Below, one piece after another: positions 48,118 to 59,658 of a stretch of 64,000 nucleotides of DNA. The DNA comes from Tamarix chinensis (Eukaryota; Streptophyta; Magnoliopsida; Caryophyllales; Tamaricaceae): contig CM060177.1 of the NCBI GenBank assembly GCA_030549775.1, positions 90,272,736 to 90,336,735 of the forward strand, written 5' to 3'. Position 1 is the stretch's first letter, and each line of letters starts with the position of its first letter. The translations under genes were made by a program, and so were the position numbers. The notes beneath the pieces are model-generated. The model was not told the origin of the DNA. It saw only the letters and a program-made list of their open reading frames with translations, and did no database searches.

Positions 48118-48463
48118 CCAGATCGGTCCACCGGCGAATAATAGTGGCCAGAAGCCGGGGTACCCTGCATGACCGATCCACTGACGAATAATAGTGGCCA
48201 AGTGCATTTTACCCTGCATGACCATTTTACCGGCTATAATAGTAGGGGTTTCCATGCTCAACAAACCAAACGTAATGATGATAAGATATGGGAAAGATAC
48301 GAAGTAATTATAGTGGAACATCATGTGAGTCGGGGCCTGACCGGTCCACCGACGAATAATAATGGCTAGGAGCATTTTGCCCTGCATGACTGGTTCACTG
48401 GCGAATAATAGTGGCCAGGAAAATTTTGCCCTGCATGACTGGTTCACCGGCTATAATAGTGGG
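48118..48463 (+). repeat. Tandem repeats, about 50-bp unit, palindromic core
   Basis: Two groups of three units (48118-48245 and 48335-48463). Each unit has the form GGTCCACCGGCGAATAATAG followed by TGGCC, a variable part and CCCTGCATGA. The last unit in each group changes to CCGGCTATAATAG. It is the same repeat as at 55320-55985, in the opposite orientation. Confidence 0.9.
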
Positions 48464-49194
48464 GTTCCCGCACTCACATGGATTGATAAAGACTATGATG
48501 TGAATCGACTATATTTACCAAAGATCTAAAGAATGATTCTATCTAGACCATAGCCGGCCTTCATCATCTGTATTACTATATGCTGCTTATGTGATTATGC
48601 TATGTATGCTATGTTGTATGATTTGTATACTGGCCTTAGTGCATCTTTTACCTTACTCAGTACGTAGCGTACTGATTACCCATTTCATGGGTGCTGCTTA
48701 TTCCCACGAGCAAAAGACCCATATGAGTTTGTACAGGTAGGGGACGACGCATTTGATGCCTACGACACCTACGAGGCATCGGTTGAGGTTGAGAGTTGAG
48801 CCTAAAATTGGCTTGGGGATTGAGAGTGATTGGCCGGACTCTACCTTACTTTTACTATGTATCATTTTACTCTAGTCATATCCTTTCGTACTGTGTTTGA
48901 TGTATTCGAAAACTTATTTAATTACTCCTTGGGTTGTAACTCTCTTTAACCGCACTCTGATTTCTGTATGGTGAACACTATCCTTTCTTTTATGAAAGCT
49001 TGTTTCAATTATCGACTTGTATTTGAAGTTAATCCTTTTTAGCCTTAGCACTTAGTACTAGAACGGTAGGAGTGAACCGGTCTAGTATTGAGTGTGGCGG
49101 TAATGCCCCCTGAATTTTCGGTTTTATTGTTTCATTTCCGTTAAACTTTTTAATTAAACGAGATTTTTTAGTAGTAAATTTTGAAGGTATTACA

Positions 49195-49396
49195 CATGGG
49201 AAAAATAGTGGCAGTGGGAAGTTAACCCAATAGTCAGCAATACCAATGTATAGTTCATCCATCAGCCTCCTCTCTAAATGGGTAAATTGCCCCTCATCGA
49301 CCTCCATTAGCGAGTACTTCACCAGTCAGCCTACTTCTCCACTGGGTAGTTTGCCCATCGCTCTTTTCCCCAAATGGGTGATACACCCATGGAAAC
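49195..49396. other. Unassigned sequence
   Basis: Short direct echoes (CAGTCAGCCT/CATCAGCCTCC, AAATGGGTAAATTGCCC/ACTGGGTAGTTTGCCC/AAATGGGTGATACACCC) suggest a degenerate local repeat of about 55-60 bases. No gene. Confidence 0.4.
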
Positions 49397-49823
49397 CCTA
49401 AATCTAAAAACCTTCTAGTCATAACCCTAAACCCAATAACCTTCTAACCATAACCATAAACCCTAATCCCCTAACCCTAACCCTTAAACCCAAAGAACTA
49501 AACCCTAAACTCCAAGCCCTTAACCCTAAACCCAAAGCACTAAACCCTTGACTAAAAACCCTAAACCCTAAACCCTAAACCCCAAGCCCCAAATCCTTAA
49601 CCCATAACCTTAAACCCTAATCACAAAACCCTAAACTCTAAACCTGAAACCCAAAAACCAAAACCCTAAACCGTTAGTCCCCAACCCTAAATCATAAGCC
49701 ATAAGCCATAAGCCCTAAACCTTAAACCATAAACCCCAAACCCTACACCCTACACCCTAAACCCTAAACCATTAACCCTTAACCATAAACCCCAAACCCA
49801 AAACCCAAAACCCCAAACCATTA
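49397..49823. repeat. Degenerate telomere-like (CCCTAAA)n tract
   Basis: About 430 bases of variants of the plant telomere unit (AAACCCTAAACCCTAAACCCC and single-base derivatives), with perfect short stretches near 49560-49580 and 49750-49770. Interstitial, since unique and transposon DNA lies on both sides. Confidence 0.85.
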
Positions 49824-50139
49824 ATGAGCTAATACATAATATTTCTCAATGATATTTTTATTATAATTGGTAGATGGATAGTAGAGGAGGAATAGGAAGT
49901 GGTCTAAGGCATGGTACTCCTATTACCACTAGGGTGGAAAAATGACAATCAGTGCCTATGCTAAAGCATGAGCTACAATGGAGTGTGGGAAAGCTCCCCG
50001 TATTGCAAACACATATCATATATCATTTGAGGAGGAGTATAACTAACCCAGTGAGGGATGTTTTGTTGGAACTAGAACATATTTCTATGTAATAGGATAT
50101 ATTTCATCATTAGAATCAGACAACGATTGGAGATTGAAT

Positions 50140-50535
50140 AGACCTACTGATGGGGATCCACTCATTTCGGATCTTCTCACTAGTTTTAAGGGTCATGTAG
50201 CATATGTCACATGGAATTATTCTCATGTAATTCCTATTGTTATAAATATTAGTTTCTATTTTTTTATCATGTAATTCGTTATTATAATATTCATTTTGTT
50301 GTAGGATGTGTCAAGGGTTCAATCAAGGATAAAAAACTTGAGGAGGGTATTGATCGATTATTCTAGCATGGGTATTGCCTACGACTACATCGAGAACATG
50401 GGTTTGAAGCATCATAGACCAACATCTTCCACCATCACAATGCTTTGCTTATTTATGCTTTTGTTGAGAGGTGAAACCCAGAGACCAACATTTTCCACCT
50501 TCCATTCGGTGAGACATATATTTCATGTTTTGTAA
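50140..50535 (+). pseudogene. Possible plant mobile domain (aminotransferase-like) fragment
   Basis: DGDPLISDLLTSFKGHVAYV (50152 on) continues across a likely intron (50226-50304; donor after TTCTCATG, acceptor TTGTTGTAG) into DVSRVQSRIKN and YIENMGLKHH, then LLRGETQRPTFSTFH. The arrangement is reminiscent of the plant mobile domain found in MAIN-type proteins and transposons, but the resemblance is weak and read by eye. Confidence 0.3.
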
Positions 50536-50592
50536 ATGTATTTTTATTTGCAAAAGTCTAACTATGCTAATAAATTAATTATGTTGTATTAG

Positions 50593-51430
50593 GATAAATT
50601 TTATATCCAGGAAGTTGGGAGTTATTTAAAGTTGCAAGCTTTCGTTGTCAATACTATGCAAGATCTATATAGACTATGGAAAGCTCGTTTGCACTACTAT
50701 TACAAGAGTGATAAATGTGGCAAAACAGATGAAGAATGCTTTAAGAATCCGCTTCCTAATTTACCACCAGATTTATGGGAGTAATATGTAAAAAAAATTG
50801 ATTATGATGAATTTAAGGTAGTATCTTTATTTAAGGTACATAATTAGGTTTTAGCTTGATTAAATATATTAACATTAAATTATTTTTAACTTGCAGTTAA
50901 TGAGCGAAAGAAATTTAAAAAATCATAAATCTAACAAGAGGTCTACACACATGACTAGTAACTTATCATTTGTAGAATCAAAAGGTATATTGGTAATGGT
51001 TGACACATTAAGTTCATATTAGCTAGTATTGTGAATTGTATATTAATAATTTTTTTTTATTATTTTAGAAAAAAATAAAATAATAATATGAAGCCTTTGG
51101 CTGATATAATTTTGCTTGCCGAACACACACATAAAAATCAAGATGGGATGCTTGAGTGGGCAGACAACCAATAAAAAAAATACATGTATGGAACAAAATA
51201 TTACTGTTATATATGCTTATATTTATCTAGTTAGTGTAAAATGTTTGATTTATTTTCATACTTTATTTATAGGAAAAATTAAAGGATGTAGTTGCTATAT
51301 TAGGTGACACTAAGTCACAGGAAGAGATAGCCTTGGAGGTGTTACCTACTAGATCTAGATATTTATATGGAAAAGGGACTACAATACATCCCTTCACCAA
51401 TGGAAGACACCAAATACACAAACAATAAAT
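50593..51430 (+). pseudogene. En/Spm-type transposase (Transposase_24-like), broken
   Basis: The first exon is open from about 50593 (LQAFVVNTMQDLYRLWKARL, then DKCGKTDEECFKNPLPNLPP), with a single TAA after PPDLWE (50782-50784), and ends YDEFK at a GT donor. The next exon (about 50897-50983) reads LMSERNLKNHKSNKRSTHMT, the family's conserved N-rich segment. Further pieces read AEHTHKNQDGMLEWADNQ (about 51117-51170) and KDVVAILGDTKSQEEIALEV (about 51282-51341). This order matches the Ptta/En/Spm transposase family linked to CACTA elements. Stops make it non-functional. Confidence 0.65.
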
Positions 51431-53150
51431 AATGGATAAGCAACAAGAGAAAATTTAACAACAAGATCAAAGAACCAAGGAGTTAGAGAAAGCAATTGAG
51501 GAAAGCTAAGAAAACCCACAGAAGTAATTTGAAAGCTATAAAGAGCAGCAACAACATGAAATGGAGGCTTTCAAACATTAGATGTTGGAGCAATTTGCCA
51601 CTTTAAGAAATATCTCTTCTCTTTAATGGAGGTAAATTCTTCTTACAAAATGTGTCTTCTTGTGCCTTCAATATGAAATTTGGATACTCTGGTTATTGAA
51701 ATGTGAATACCATTATGAAGTTAGGTTTTGTTATGAGTCTTGCTGAAAATCATGTGTTCTTTGCACTAGAGGTGGTGATTGGATATGAGTATATTCACTG
51801 TTTAGGCATTTTTTTTACAGTAAAAATCACGTGTTCTTTGTTCCAAAGTGGTTTAACATGTCAAAATCAACAGTCTCCTCGAGTGCTTATTGTATGATCG
51901 GTTGAAAACCATCTCTAATGTCTCTCCTTAGTAAGCAATGTTTAATAATAGTTGGCCAACCATGTTTAACCAATTGCCACTAAAGTGATATTTGGTTATG
52001 TTTTCATTTATCTCCCTTCTGCTCTGTGTTGTTGGTTGGTATGCTGATGATTCTCTAGTAGGTGTAGCTGATGTTTTATTGTAATAGTATTTTTTTGTTG
52101 CCAGTTACTAAAGTAGGAAGAACAAGCAATTATTATACAATAGAAATAACATACAATAATTATGTCGGTATATTAAAGGATTGTGATTGGTGGGGATATT
52201 GAGATCATGAAAAGGAGCTTAAAGGGAGAGCCCTACTCTAGGGAATTTTTTTTTGAATTTAACTAGGTTGGATTGTAGTCAAATTGGTAGTTAAAAAGTA
52301 GGATTGAATTATTGAACTTGGAAAGAACATTTACCTTCATGGTCATCAAAATCATCATTGTTAGAGGAGGCAAGTAAGCTATTCTTAAGAAACTCCATAT
52401 CAACAAGCTTAGAATGAGAAGTTACTGAAAAATTAGTAAAGTCTACATTAAAAATAAGAAACCCACAAATAATAAAACTAATAATAAGCAAACAATTCTC
52501 TTTATTTTCTTATTTTTCTATATCTAATTTGAGATATAATCATTCAAACCAATCCCATTAATCTAACAATTGAAACAAAGAAACCCATTAAAGTAAAAAT
52601 GTAAATTAACCTAATTAAAAGGAATTTATAATATACTCCAACTAAACCATTAGAAGAAAAAACAAACAGGTTTCAAATTTCATCATAATTTTTTTTATAT
52701 TCAGATGCGTATGTGGCATGACAATAATTTTAGATGTGATACATCTATTTTCAACCTTGCTTATTTCTTTTTAATGTTATCAATAGATTTTTTATTATAT
52801 ATTTTTCAATGTAAGATGCATGATAGCCATTCAATATAGAAGATTGAACACGTGTTTACCATTTGGAAGAACAGTTCTAGTTGTTAGTTTGATGATTAAT
52901 ATGTAGGATGTTTATTCATGAACAATGTAATTTTTATTCAGATTGAACCTATGTATAATTGTTGAATATAAATGGCAAATGGTTTCTTGTTGACACTATT
53001 TTAAGATATATATGTTAAGAATCTTTTTTTTTATATATTTTAGTTGTATTAATTTAAGGAGGACATGTGTATATGGTATGATTTATGAATATCGATTACA
53101 TGTTTCACAAGTCATTTATTTCACAGTATTTAAATAAGTTAGTGTGCCGT
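51431..53150. other. Interior of the CACTA relic, no further gene recognised
   Basis: A Gln/Glu-rich coiled-coil-like tail of the transposase may extend to about 51630 (QQQHEMEAF). Beyond that the sequence is AT-rich with only short frames. Confidence 0.4.
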
Positions 53151-53154
53151 TGTA

Positions 53155-53925
53155 ATTGTATGTTTTGGCAACGACAAAGATGACCGTTAATGTTTGAAGT
53201 CCAAATTTTGGAAATGATTTTATAACTATAGTTTTGTTTTTTTACAAGGATGAAGATTGTTGCTAAAGTATATTAAGTTTTTTTGCAACAACATAAGCCA
53301 TTGCAATTAATGTATTTTTGCAACGACATATATTATTATTGTAATATCTTTTTTTTTTCAATGACTTTTGTTATTGCCAATATCAAGCTTTACCAATGAT
53401 ATTGAATGTTGCCGAAGCATATTAATATTTTGTAACAATAAAAATCGTTGCTAGTTCTAGGTTTTTGCAACGACAAATATTGTTACTGTAATATGTTATT
53501 TGTTTTGCAATGACTTTCGTCGTTGCTAATAACAAGCTTAAACAACAACATTAATTGTTGTTGTAATATGATATATATTTTTTGCAACGACATTTGTGGT
53601 TGCAAAAAACAAGCTTTAGCAATGACATAAAATGTTGCCAAAGAAGATTCATATTTTTCAATGATATAAGTTGTTGCAATATATAAACACATGCAGTTAA
53701 GTAAAATGATATAATGTAACCACATTTATTTAGCAACAACAATTTTTGTCGCATTTAATATTTTTTTACAACGACTACTATTGTTACCTTATTTTTTTGG
53801 AACTCTATGATGTGCAATGATCTTGCAACAAAAATTAGAATTGCAAAAACTATTTTTTTTGTAACGACTTTCTATCTTTAGCAATAAAAATAATTGTTGC
53901 TAAAAATGAGTTTTTTATTGTAGTG
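53155..53925. repeat. CACTA subterminal repeats
   Basis: About 20 occurrences of variants of TTTTGCAACGACAAATATTG and its inverse, such as GTCGTTGC, many paired as short palindromes (ACTTTCGTCGTTGC). They end at the terminal ATTGTAGTG. These are typical transposase-binding subterminal repeats. Confidence 0.85.
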
Positions 53926-55319
53926 ATATAAGCCCCTTAAAGACAATGCATACATTTATAGTGGCTTTTACTATTTGTGGATTATACATTGTCCCGTTGT
54001 CATTCAGAGTTTTTGTCGTAGTATTTAGTCAAACTTTATATCCATTGGTGCTTCTCTTGACTTTGGCTAGACTTATGTACTCTAGTTATTAGTTTAGCTT
54101 CCATAGGTATTAAGAGACCATTGGGGATGATCCATTCAATTACTCATATGAATAAATATAAATAAAAAACTATATAACATTGTGATCACAGTTTCATGAA
54201 TGATTAAATGGAATGGACCTTAGAGTTTACATAAGTAGTTTGCATCCTTGGTATATCACTTCACATGATCATATGTTGTTATCCATGACTTATGAAATTT
54301 TGTAGTAAGAATGACGAACCATGAATTCCCTAAATTTAGTGTGAAGCATGATATTTCCATGAATTCTCTGTCTATCATTAAACATGATGTTGTTTACTTC
54401 TATATGCATTTATAGTGTACCATGTTGATGATACCATATTAATAAAACACATGAGTTGGCATGTTGTTGTATAAGTGTGTTAATGAGTGTTATTGTATGC
54501 CTGTTATGACCATAAGTTGTAACACCCCCAAATTTCACTCCTAAATTTTTTTTTTTGAAAGATTAAAGCGGAAGCTAGGAGCGAATTTGGGAAATGTTAC
54601 CGCCACATCTAACACAAGATAATGTCAACCATCTATCTCATGTTAGATGCAAGGCTAAAACCTGTCAAACAATTAAATCTGAATTTCAAATTCCATCAAA
54701 CAATTAAATCCGAATAGTAAACACTTATCAGAATACGAGAAATTTAAAGTCAATTACAAAACCCTTAGAAATCTGAGAACAATACTTGCAACTTCCAAAG
54801 GTGAATACAATTAAACAAAATAAATCCCGAAGGATAATTATCCGGATTGCCTACTCACTCGCGTCAGACCTTCCACCCCCAAACAGTATCTGATCTTAAA
54901 CCTGCACAAGAGGGCTGCTCCCCACCATCGGTGGATCATCACAGGACCCATTCAACCAAGGTAGTATCAGTACGGGTCCAATACTGAGTAAGTTCCACTA
55001 CCCTATTTTATGGGAGAGACATAACTATACATCAAGTGCGTATTAAATCATGATACAAAACGTTGACACATTATTACGCATACTCAAACCCACATCACAA
55101 GTCCTACCATACCCATATAGTAACATATGAAACATGTGTAACATCGTATTGAAACATATAAGGGTGTTATGACCAAAATGTAAAGTAACTCATTATGCAC
55201 ATAAGCAGCATGGGGTAATACAGATAATAAAAGCCGGTTATGGTCCGGGTAGACTCATTCTTTATTCTCAATAATAATATGTTCATTTCACACATATTCT
55301 TTAATAATCCATGTAAGTG

Positions 55320-55985
55320 CGGGGACCCCACTATTATAGCCGGTGGACCGGAAATCAACACTCAGGGCAGAACGCCTCTGACCACTATTATAGCCGGTGG
55401 ACCGGAATCAACACCCAGGGCAGAACGCCTCTGGCCACTATTCTAACCGGTGGACCGGACTGGCCCCGACTTACATGGTGTTTCGCTGTAAGTACTTAGT
55501 ATTTTTCCTGTGGATTACTTCATTCAGCACATTCTTTATTAGACCATGTGAGCACGGGAGCCCCACTATTATAGCCGGTGGACCGGAAATAAACACACAG
55601 GGCAGAACGCCTCTGACCACTATTATAGCCGGTGGACCGGAATCAACACCCAGGGCAGAACGCCTCTGGCCACTATTCTAACCGGTGGACCGGACTGGCC
55701 CCGACTCACATGGTGTTCCACTGTAAGTATTTAGTATTTTCCCTGTGGATTAACTTATTCGTTTGGGTCTGTCGAGCCGAGATCCCCCACTATTATAACC
55801 GGTGGACCGGATGTAAACACACAGGGCAGAACGCCTCTGACCACTATTATAGCCGGTGGACCGGAACAAAACGCACAGGGCAGAACGCCTCTGACCACTA
55901 TTATAGCCGGTGGACCGGAACGAAACGCACAGGGCAAGACGCCTCTGACCACTATTCTAACCGGTGGACTGGACTGGGCTCGGCT
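55320..55985 (-). repeat. Tandem repeats, about 54-bp unit, in a higher-order array
   Basis: Ten units in groups of three, three and four. Each contains CCACTATTATAGCCGGTGGA followed by CCGG, then a stretch with AGGGCAGAACGCCTCTGA. The group start recurs at about 55326, 55561 and 55785, giving a higher-order period of about 225-235 bases. Each group ends in a variant with CTAACCGGTGG. The core CCGGTGGACCGG is a palindrome with a two-base centre. Confidence 0.92.
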
Positions 55986-57889
55986 CAACATCTTTCGCTT
56001 TACGTGATTAATGTCTTATTCGTGTCTTATTAATTCACATCACACCCTTGACATGCATGTCCTAGAGGGCCGTATCAACACAACATAATATCACACATGG
56101 AACATGTCATGCTCATATCATGGAAACACACACGACGTACCTCAAATTCCATGTTGCGCTACACATGAGGCAGGTTATCCATAAATCATATAACACACTT
56201 TAGCATGGTATACACACAACAATCAACACGTCACCTCACACATAACACAAGGCCATAGCTTCGTCCTTACTAAACACCCACAAGTAGAGGTAAGTAGAGA
56301 CTTACCTGGATCCGAAGCTAGCTAAGCGACGTAAGAGGGAGAGATCCCTAGCTCGTGGATCCACGAGAAAGCTTTCCTAGATCTGATAGAAATCGAAAAC
56401 TAAATTAGAAACTATCCTATCAATCAATAATTCACATACCCTAATTAAATACGCACAAACAACACAAATGATCTCTCTTAGAAAATGTGTCCACAACTTA
56501 GAACTTAAAAGCATAGCTTTATTAAGATTTAAGGTTAAAACTAAATCAAAACGGATTAATATAAATATCACTCGGGACATTTCAACTTAATTTGGAAAGC
56601 CCGAAAAGAATAATCGATCATAAGTTAATTTATCGAAAAATAACTTATTTATTAGATTTTATAACTAAATAGGTAATCCAACCGTTTACATAGAACCAAA
56701 TTCAAACCGATTAGGTTAAAACAGAATTTAAATGGTTTAAAACCCAAAGATAGAATTCGACTAGATAAATACACATAGCAAAAATCAATTTTATAACATC
56801 ATCCCCGAAAATTAGGGTTTTTAATACTTAAACCACAAATCGGCCAAGTCACTTTGATTACCTCAAATTGATAGTTTTAAAACACATTTAAACTAATTTT
56901 AGATAAATCGAGACAATCAATTTCAACAAAACGATATTCCGATAAATCAATTCCAGATGATCAATTTTCAAAATTAGGGTTTTAAAGTCCACGACGTAAA
57001 CTCAGGTAATTCAATTTAATTAATTCAAATTAAAGGTATTAGAAAGCAATTACTATCATTTCAACTATTTCTATACATTCAATTTTAGAAACACAACAAT
57101 ACAAGTAATCGATTTCATAATTTCACTTGAAATTTAGGGTTTTAGGCCCGAAAATACAATTCATTAAAATTCTATAATTTTAATCAAATTGAATGTTTGG
57201 AAATGCAATTAAACACATTTTATAACATATCAAGTAATCAATTGCTCAAAACCAATAAAAGAAATACGCAATTTAGCACAATTAGGCTTTTAAAGCCCGG
57301 AACGCAAATCTGATCAATTCTTGCCAAAACATATCAATTGACGGTTTGGAAATGTAATTAAACACATTCTAATGTAATTTATATAGTCAATTAAATAAAA
57401 TACCCCGATTACACAATCCAATTTAAACCCGCGGGAGTTTGACCTAAAAATCCAATTCCGGTCAATTACGCACAATTTTCCCAAATCAACACTTCTAATA
57501 TAAAATTAAATACATTTTAAACGATACTATAAAATCAATTGAACGGAACGGCTCAATTATACGACCCAATTTCATTACACCCAAAATTTGACCTAGGAAT
57601 CAAATTCCGATAAAACCTGCATAAATTTCTCAAATTGACGGTTCCAAAATGAAATTGGTTACATTTTAAAACATATTGTATAATCAATTTGTCCGAAATC
57701 GCAAAAACGAGCGGATCCGAAAAATTTGGGCATAACCCGGCTAAAAATCCAATTTTTCCAAAATCTCAACACAACCACACAATTAACCTATCCAAATCAA
57801 TCTTACAGCATATACATACATAAACAAACAATCAATTTAGCTTTTTATAAGCTAATTCATACCCAATTAACCAAAACAAGGGTTAGGGT

Positions 57890-58228
57890 TTTCGGAAATT
57901 ATACCAAACGAAAAACCGACAATTCGGGGCAAAGGAAGGCCGGGGAAGCTTCGCTGGAGGTCGAACAGTGCTCGCCGGTGGTCAGCGTGGCTCGCCGGTG
58001 GCCGGACGGTGGCGACGCAGCCTGCGTTACTGCTGCTGCTGGTGGTTGCTGTTGTGGCGGTGGTCGACGGTTGCTGGCGAAGTTGGCCGGAGCGGGGAGG
58101 AGCTGGGGAGCGATGAGGGAGGCTGGGTTGGCTAGGGCTTCGAGCTGCAGAACGAGGTGCACAGGAGAGGGGTCGGGGTAGGGAAGAGAGAAAGAAAAAG
58201 AAGAGGGGGGGGGGTTCGGTCGGGCACC

Positions 58229-58230
<2 letters not shown>
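57890..58230 (-). other. GC-rich, purine-rich block of the solo LTR
   Basis: Counterpart of the C-rich block at 44.6-45.6 kb. It has many CGGTGG and GGTTGCTG phrases and a 10-base G run at 58205-58214. Open frames on both strands (57726-58181 plus, 57867-58283 minus) are compositional. Confidence 0.7.

Positions 58231-58266
<36 letters not shown>
58231..58266. repeat. Poly(T) run of 36 bases
   Basis: Uninterrupted T run next to the G-rich block. Possible assembly or sequencing length uncertainty. Confidence 0.95.
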
Positions 58267-58268
<2 letters not shown>

Positions 58269-59658
58269 GAAAAAAAGTATCAAATAAAATATTAAAAACT
58301 TAAAAATTAATATTGGGAGATTTTTATCTAAAATTTATTAAATAAAAATTATTTCGAAACGATCCGAACACTTAAAATAAATAAAAGAACCATATACAGA
58401 ATTTCAGAAACATTTTCGAAAGAATTAACCAACGAACATTAAAATTTATATTATTTACGAAAACACATTATAAGACCCCGAAAAATTATTTAAAAACATA
58501 TACTAAAATATTTAAGTCAAATTCGAATAAACCAAGACTAATTTAAATAATTTCCGAAATCGGTTTTCCGTAAACCAAAAAGCATAAAACGAAAGAGAAT
58601 TAATTCCAGGAAGAATTTCATAAATAAACTCCGAAAATCTTTTTAATTTAAAACTTTCCAAAAATATTAACGATTACCGAAAACATATACATTTAAAGTC
58701 GGAAATATTTTCTACGGATAAAATTATTAAAATAAATTTAACTATTTAAATAGAAATTCTATAATTTAAATAATATATTTCGTTGACGATATATAACTTC
58801 AAAACAAAGTCGTAATCACATGACGAAGATATAATCGAAAACGAATTAAAATATTAAAAACCAAAATACGAGAAAGAATGGAAATATATATTTTAACCAA
58901 AGATCGAAATCATAAGAATATAATAAAATCATTGTCGTGAACGAATTTGTCTAGAATGGTTCGCAACGACAATGATTAATTACATTCAATTATGAATTCA
59001 AAATCATCGATAAATCCGTAAAACGAATCGAAATTAAAATAATTAATTATTTACATCAAATTACGCTAATAAAATCATTAAAATTAATAAATCTGGATTT
59101 TAAAAATACGGGGTATTACATAAGTGCACCACAAACTCCCATGATTCGGTAACTTAGCTTACTCAATATATAGCGTACTGACGTGTTTTTTAAATCGATC
59201 AGCTCTTTAATCTCACAAGTAGAGGACATTTTCCAGGTAGTTAAGGGTGGTCAGTAGCAGACTGATTTATGTTTTGGGCATGGGACAAGAAAGCAAGGAC
59301 ATTCTGATGGTTTTCTCTTTTGTGGATCTTTGAGGGACCTAGACTTCTCATTGTTCTGTTCTATTTCAATGAATCATTATCTTATGTATTTCAATTTGTA
59401 CTAGACTTGATATGGTCTTGGTTTTATAAATTCTAAATCTTGTAATGTTTTATGCTACTTATTACGAACACTATATTTCTTATTTTTGGTTGGTTGAATA
59501 CTTAGTCTTGTATCTAACATGGGACGAGTGATAGGACATCTGCCCAGTATTAGGTGTGGTGATAACACCTCGTTTTTCTTTGAAATATTTTTATATTTCT
59601 ACTTTTATAAATATTTTAAAAATAAAATTTTTTTGTAGTAAAAAAGCGGGGTATTATA

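Larger units (their letters stand above)
44292..49194 (+). mobile_element. Solo LTR, about 4.9 kb, long-LTR family
   Basis: Starts TGAAATACCCCAAAATTTT and ends TTTGAAGGTATTACA. Flanking 5-mers are TATGG (44287-44291) and CATGG (49195-49199), a target duplication with one mismatch. No gag-pol, primer site or second LTR lies within, and the two ends are not direct repeats, so this is a solo LTR rather than a full element. From left to right: AT-rich start, pyrimidine- and C-rich block (44580-45610), ATT microsatellites (45640-46620), a GGTAAG donor-like site (46935-46940), palindromic tandem repeats (48118-48463), ACTTACTCAGTACGTAGCG with CCCACGAGC (48650-48715), and the conserved 3' end. Ty3/Gypsy chromovirus origin is likely from length and style but unproven. 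Confidence 0.75.
49830..53925. mobile_element. CACTA (En/Spm) transposon relic, left end missing
   Basis: The right terminus at 53925 reads, on the minus strand, CACTACAATAAAAAACTC, a classic CACTA end. It is preceded by about 770 bases of GCAACGAC-type subterminal repeats. Inside lies an En/Spm-type transposase-24-like pseudogene (50593-51430) and a possible plant mobile domain exon (50140-50535). No matching left terminus or left subterminal zone was found, so the element is truncated on that side. The left coordinate is approximate. Confidence 0.65.
54518..59120 (-). mobile_element. Solo LTR, 4.6 kb, with perfect target-site duplication
   Basis: Starts TGTAACACCCCCAAATTTC and ends ATACGGGGTATTACA (T-G...C-A). 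It is flanked by an identical 5-bp repeat TAAGT (54513-54517 and 59121-59125). It is reversed relative to the copy at 44292-49194: the family marker TTACTCAGTATTGG is read on the minus strand near 54990, the palindromic tandem array at 55320-55985, the GGTAAGTCT donor-like site on the minus strand at 56306-56298, and the GC-rich block at 57930-58230. No gag-pol, second LTR or primer site is inside. The perfect duplication and sharp ends suggest it is one of the youngest insertions in the window. Confidence 0.82.
53926..59658 (+). mobile_element. Older LTR-like copy of the long-LTR family, interrupted by a solo LTR
   Basis: Two pieces, 53926(?)-54517 and 59126-59658, become contiguous when the inserted solo LTR and one copy of its TAAGT duplication are removed. 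The right piece has the family markers in the plus orientation: TAGCGTACTGACG and CTCACAAGTAGAGG (59170-59226), ATTAGGTGTGG (about 59550), and the end TTTTTTGTAGTAAAAAAGCG then GGGTATTATA. The left end is not clear and may be lost against the CACTA terminus at 53925. Confidence 0.5.

Noticed and set aside
55240..56033. Repetitive frames on the plus strand (and 55755-55991 on minus)
   Set aside because: They arise from translation of the 54-bp tandem array, which happens to lack stops. The array length, not protein selection, explains them.
57726..58283. Open frames of 151 (plus) and 138 (minus) codons in GC-rich DNA
   Set aside because: They lie in the compositional block of the solo LTR and run into a poly(T)/poly(Lys) stretch. 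No family resemblance.
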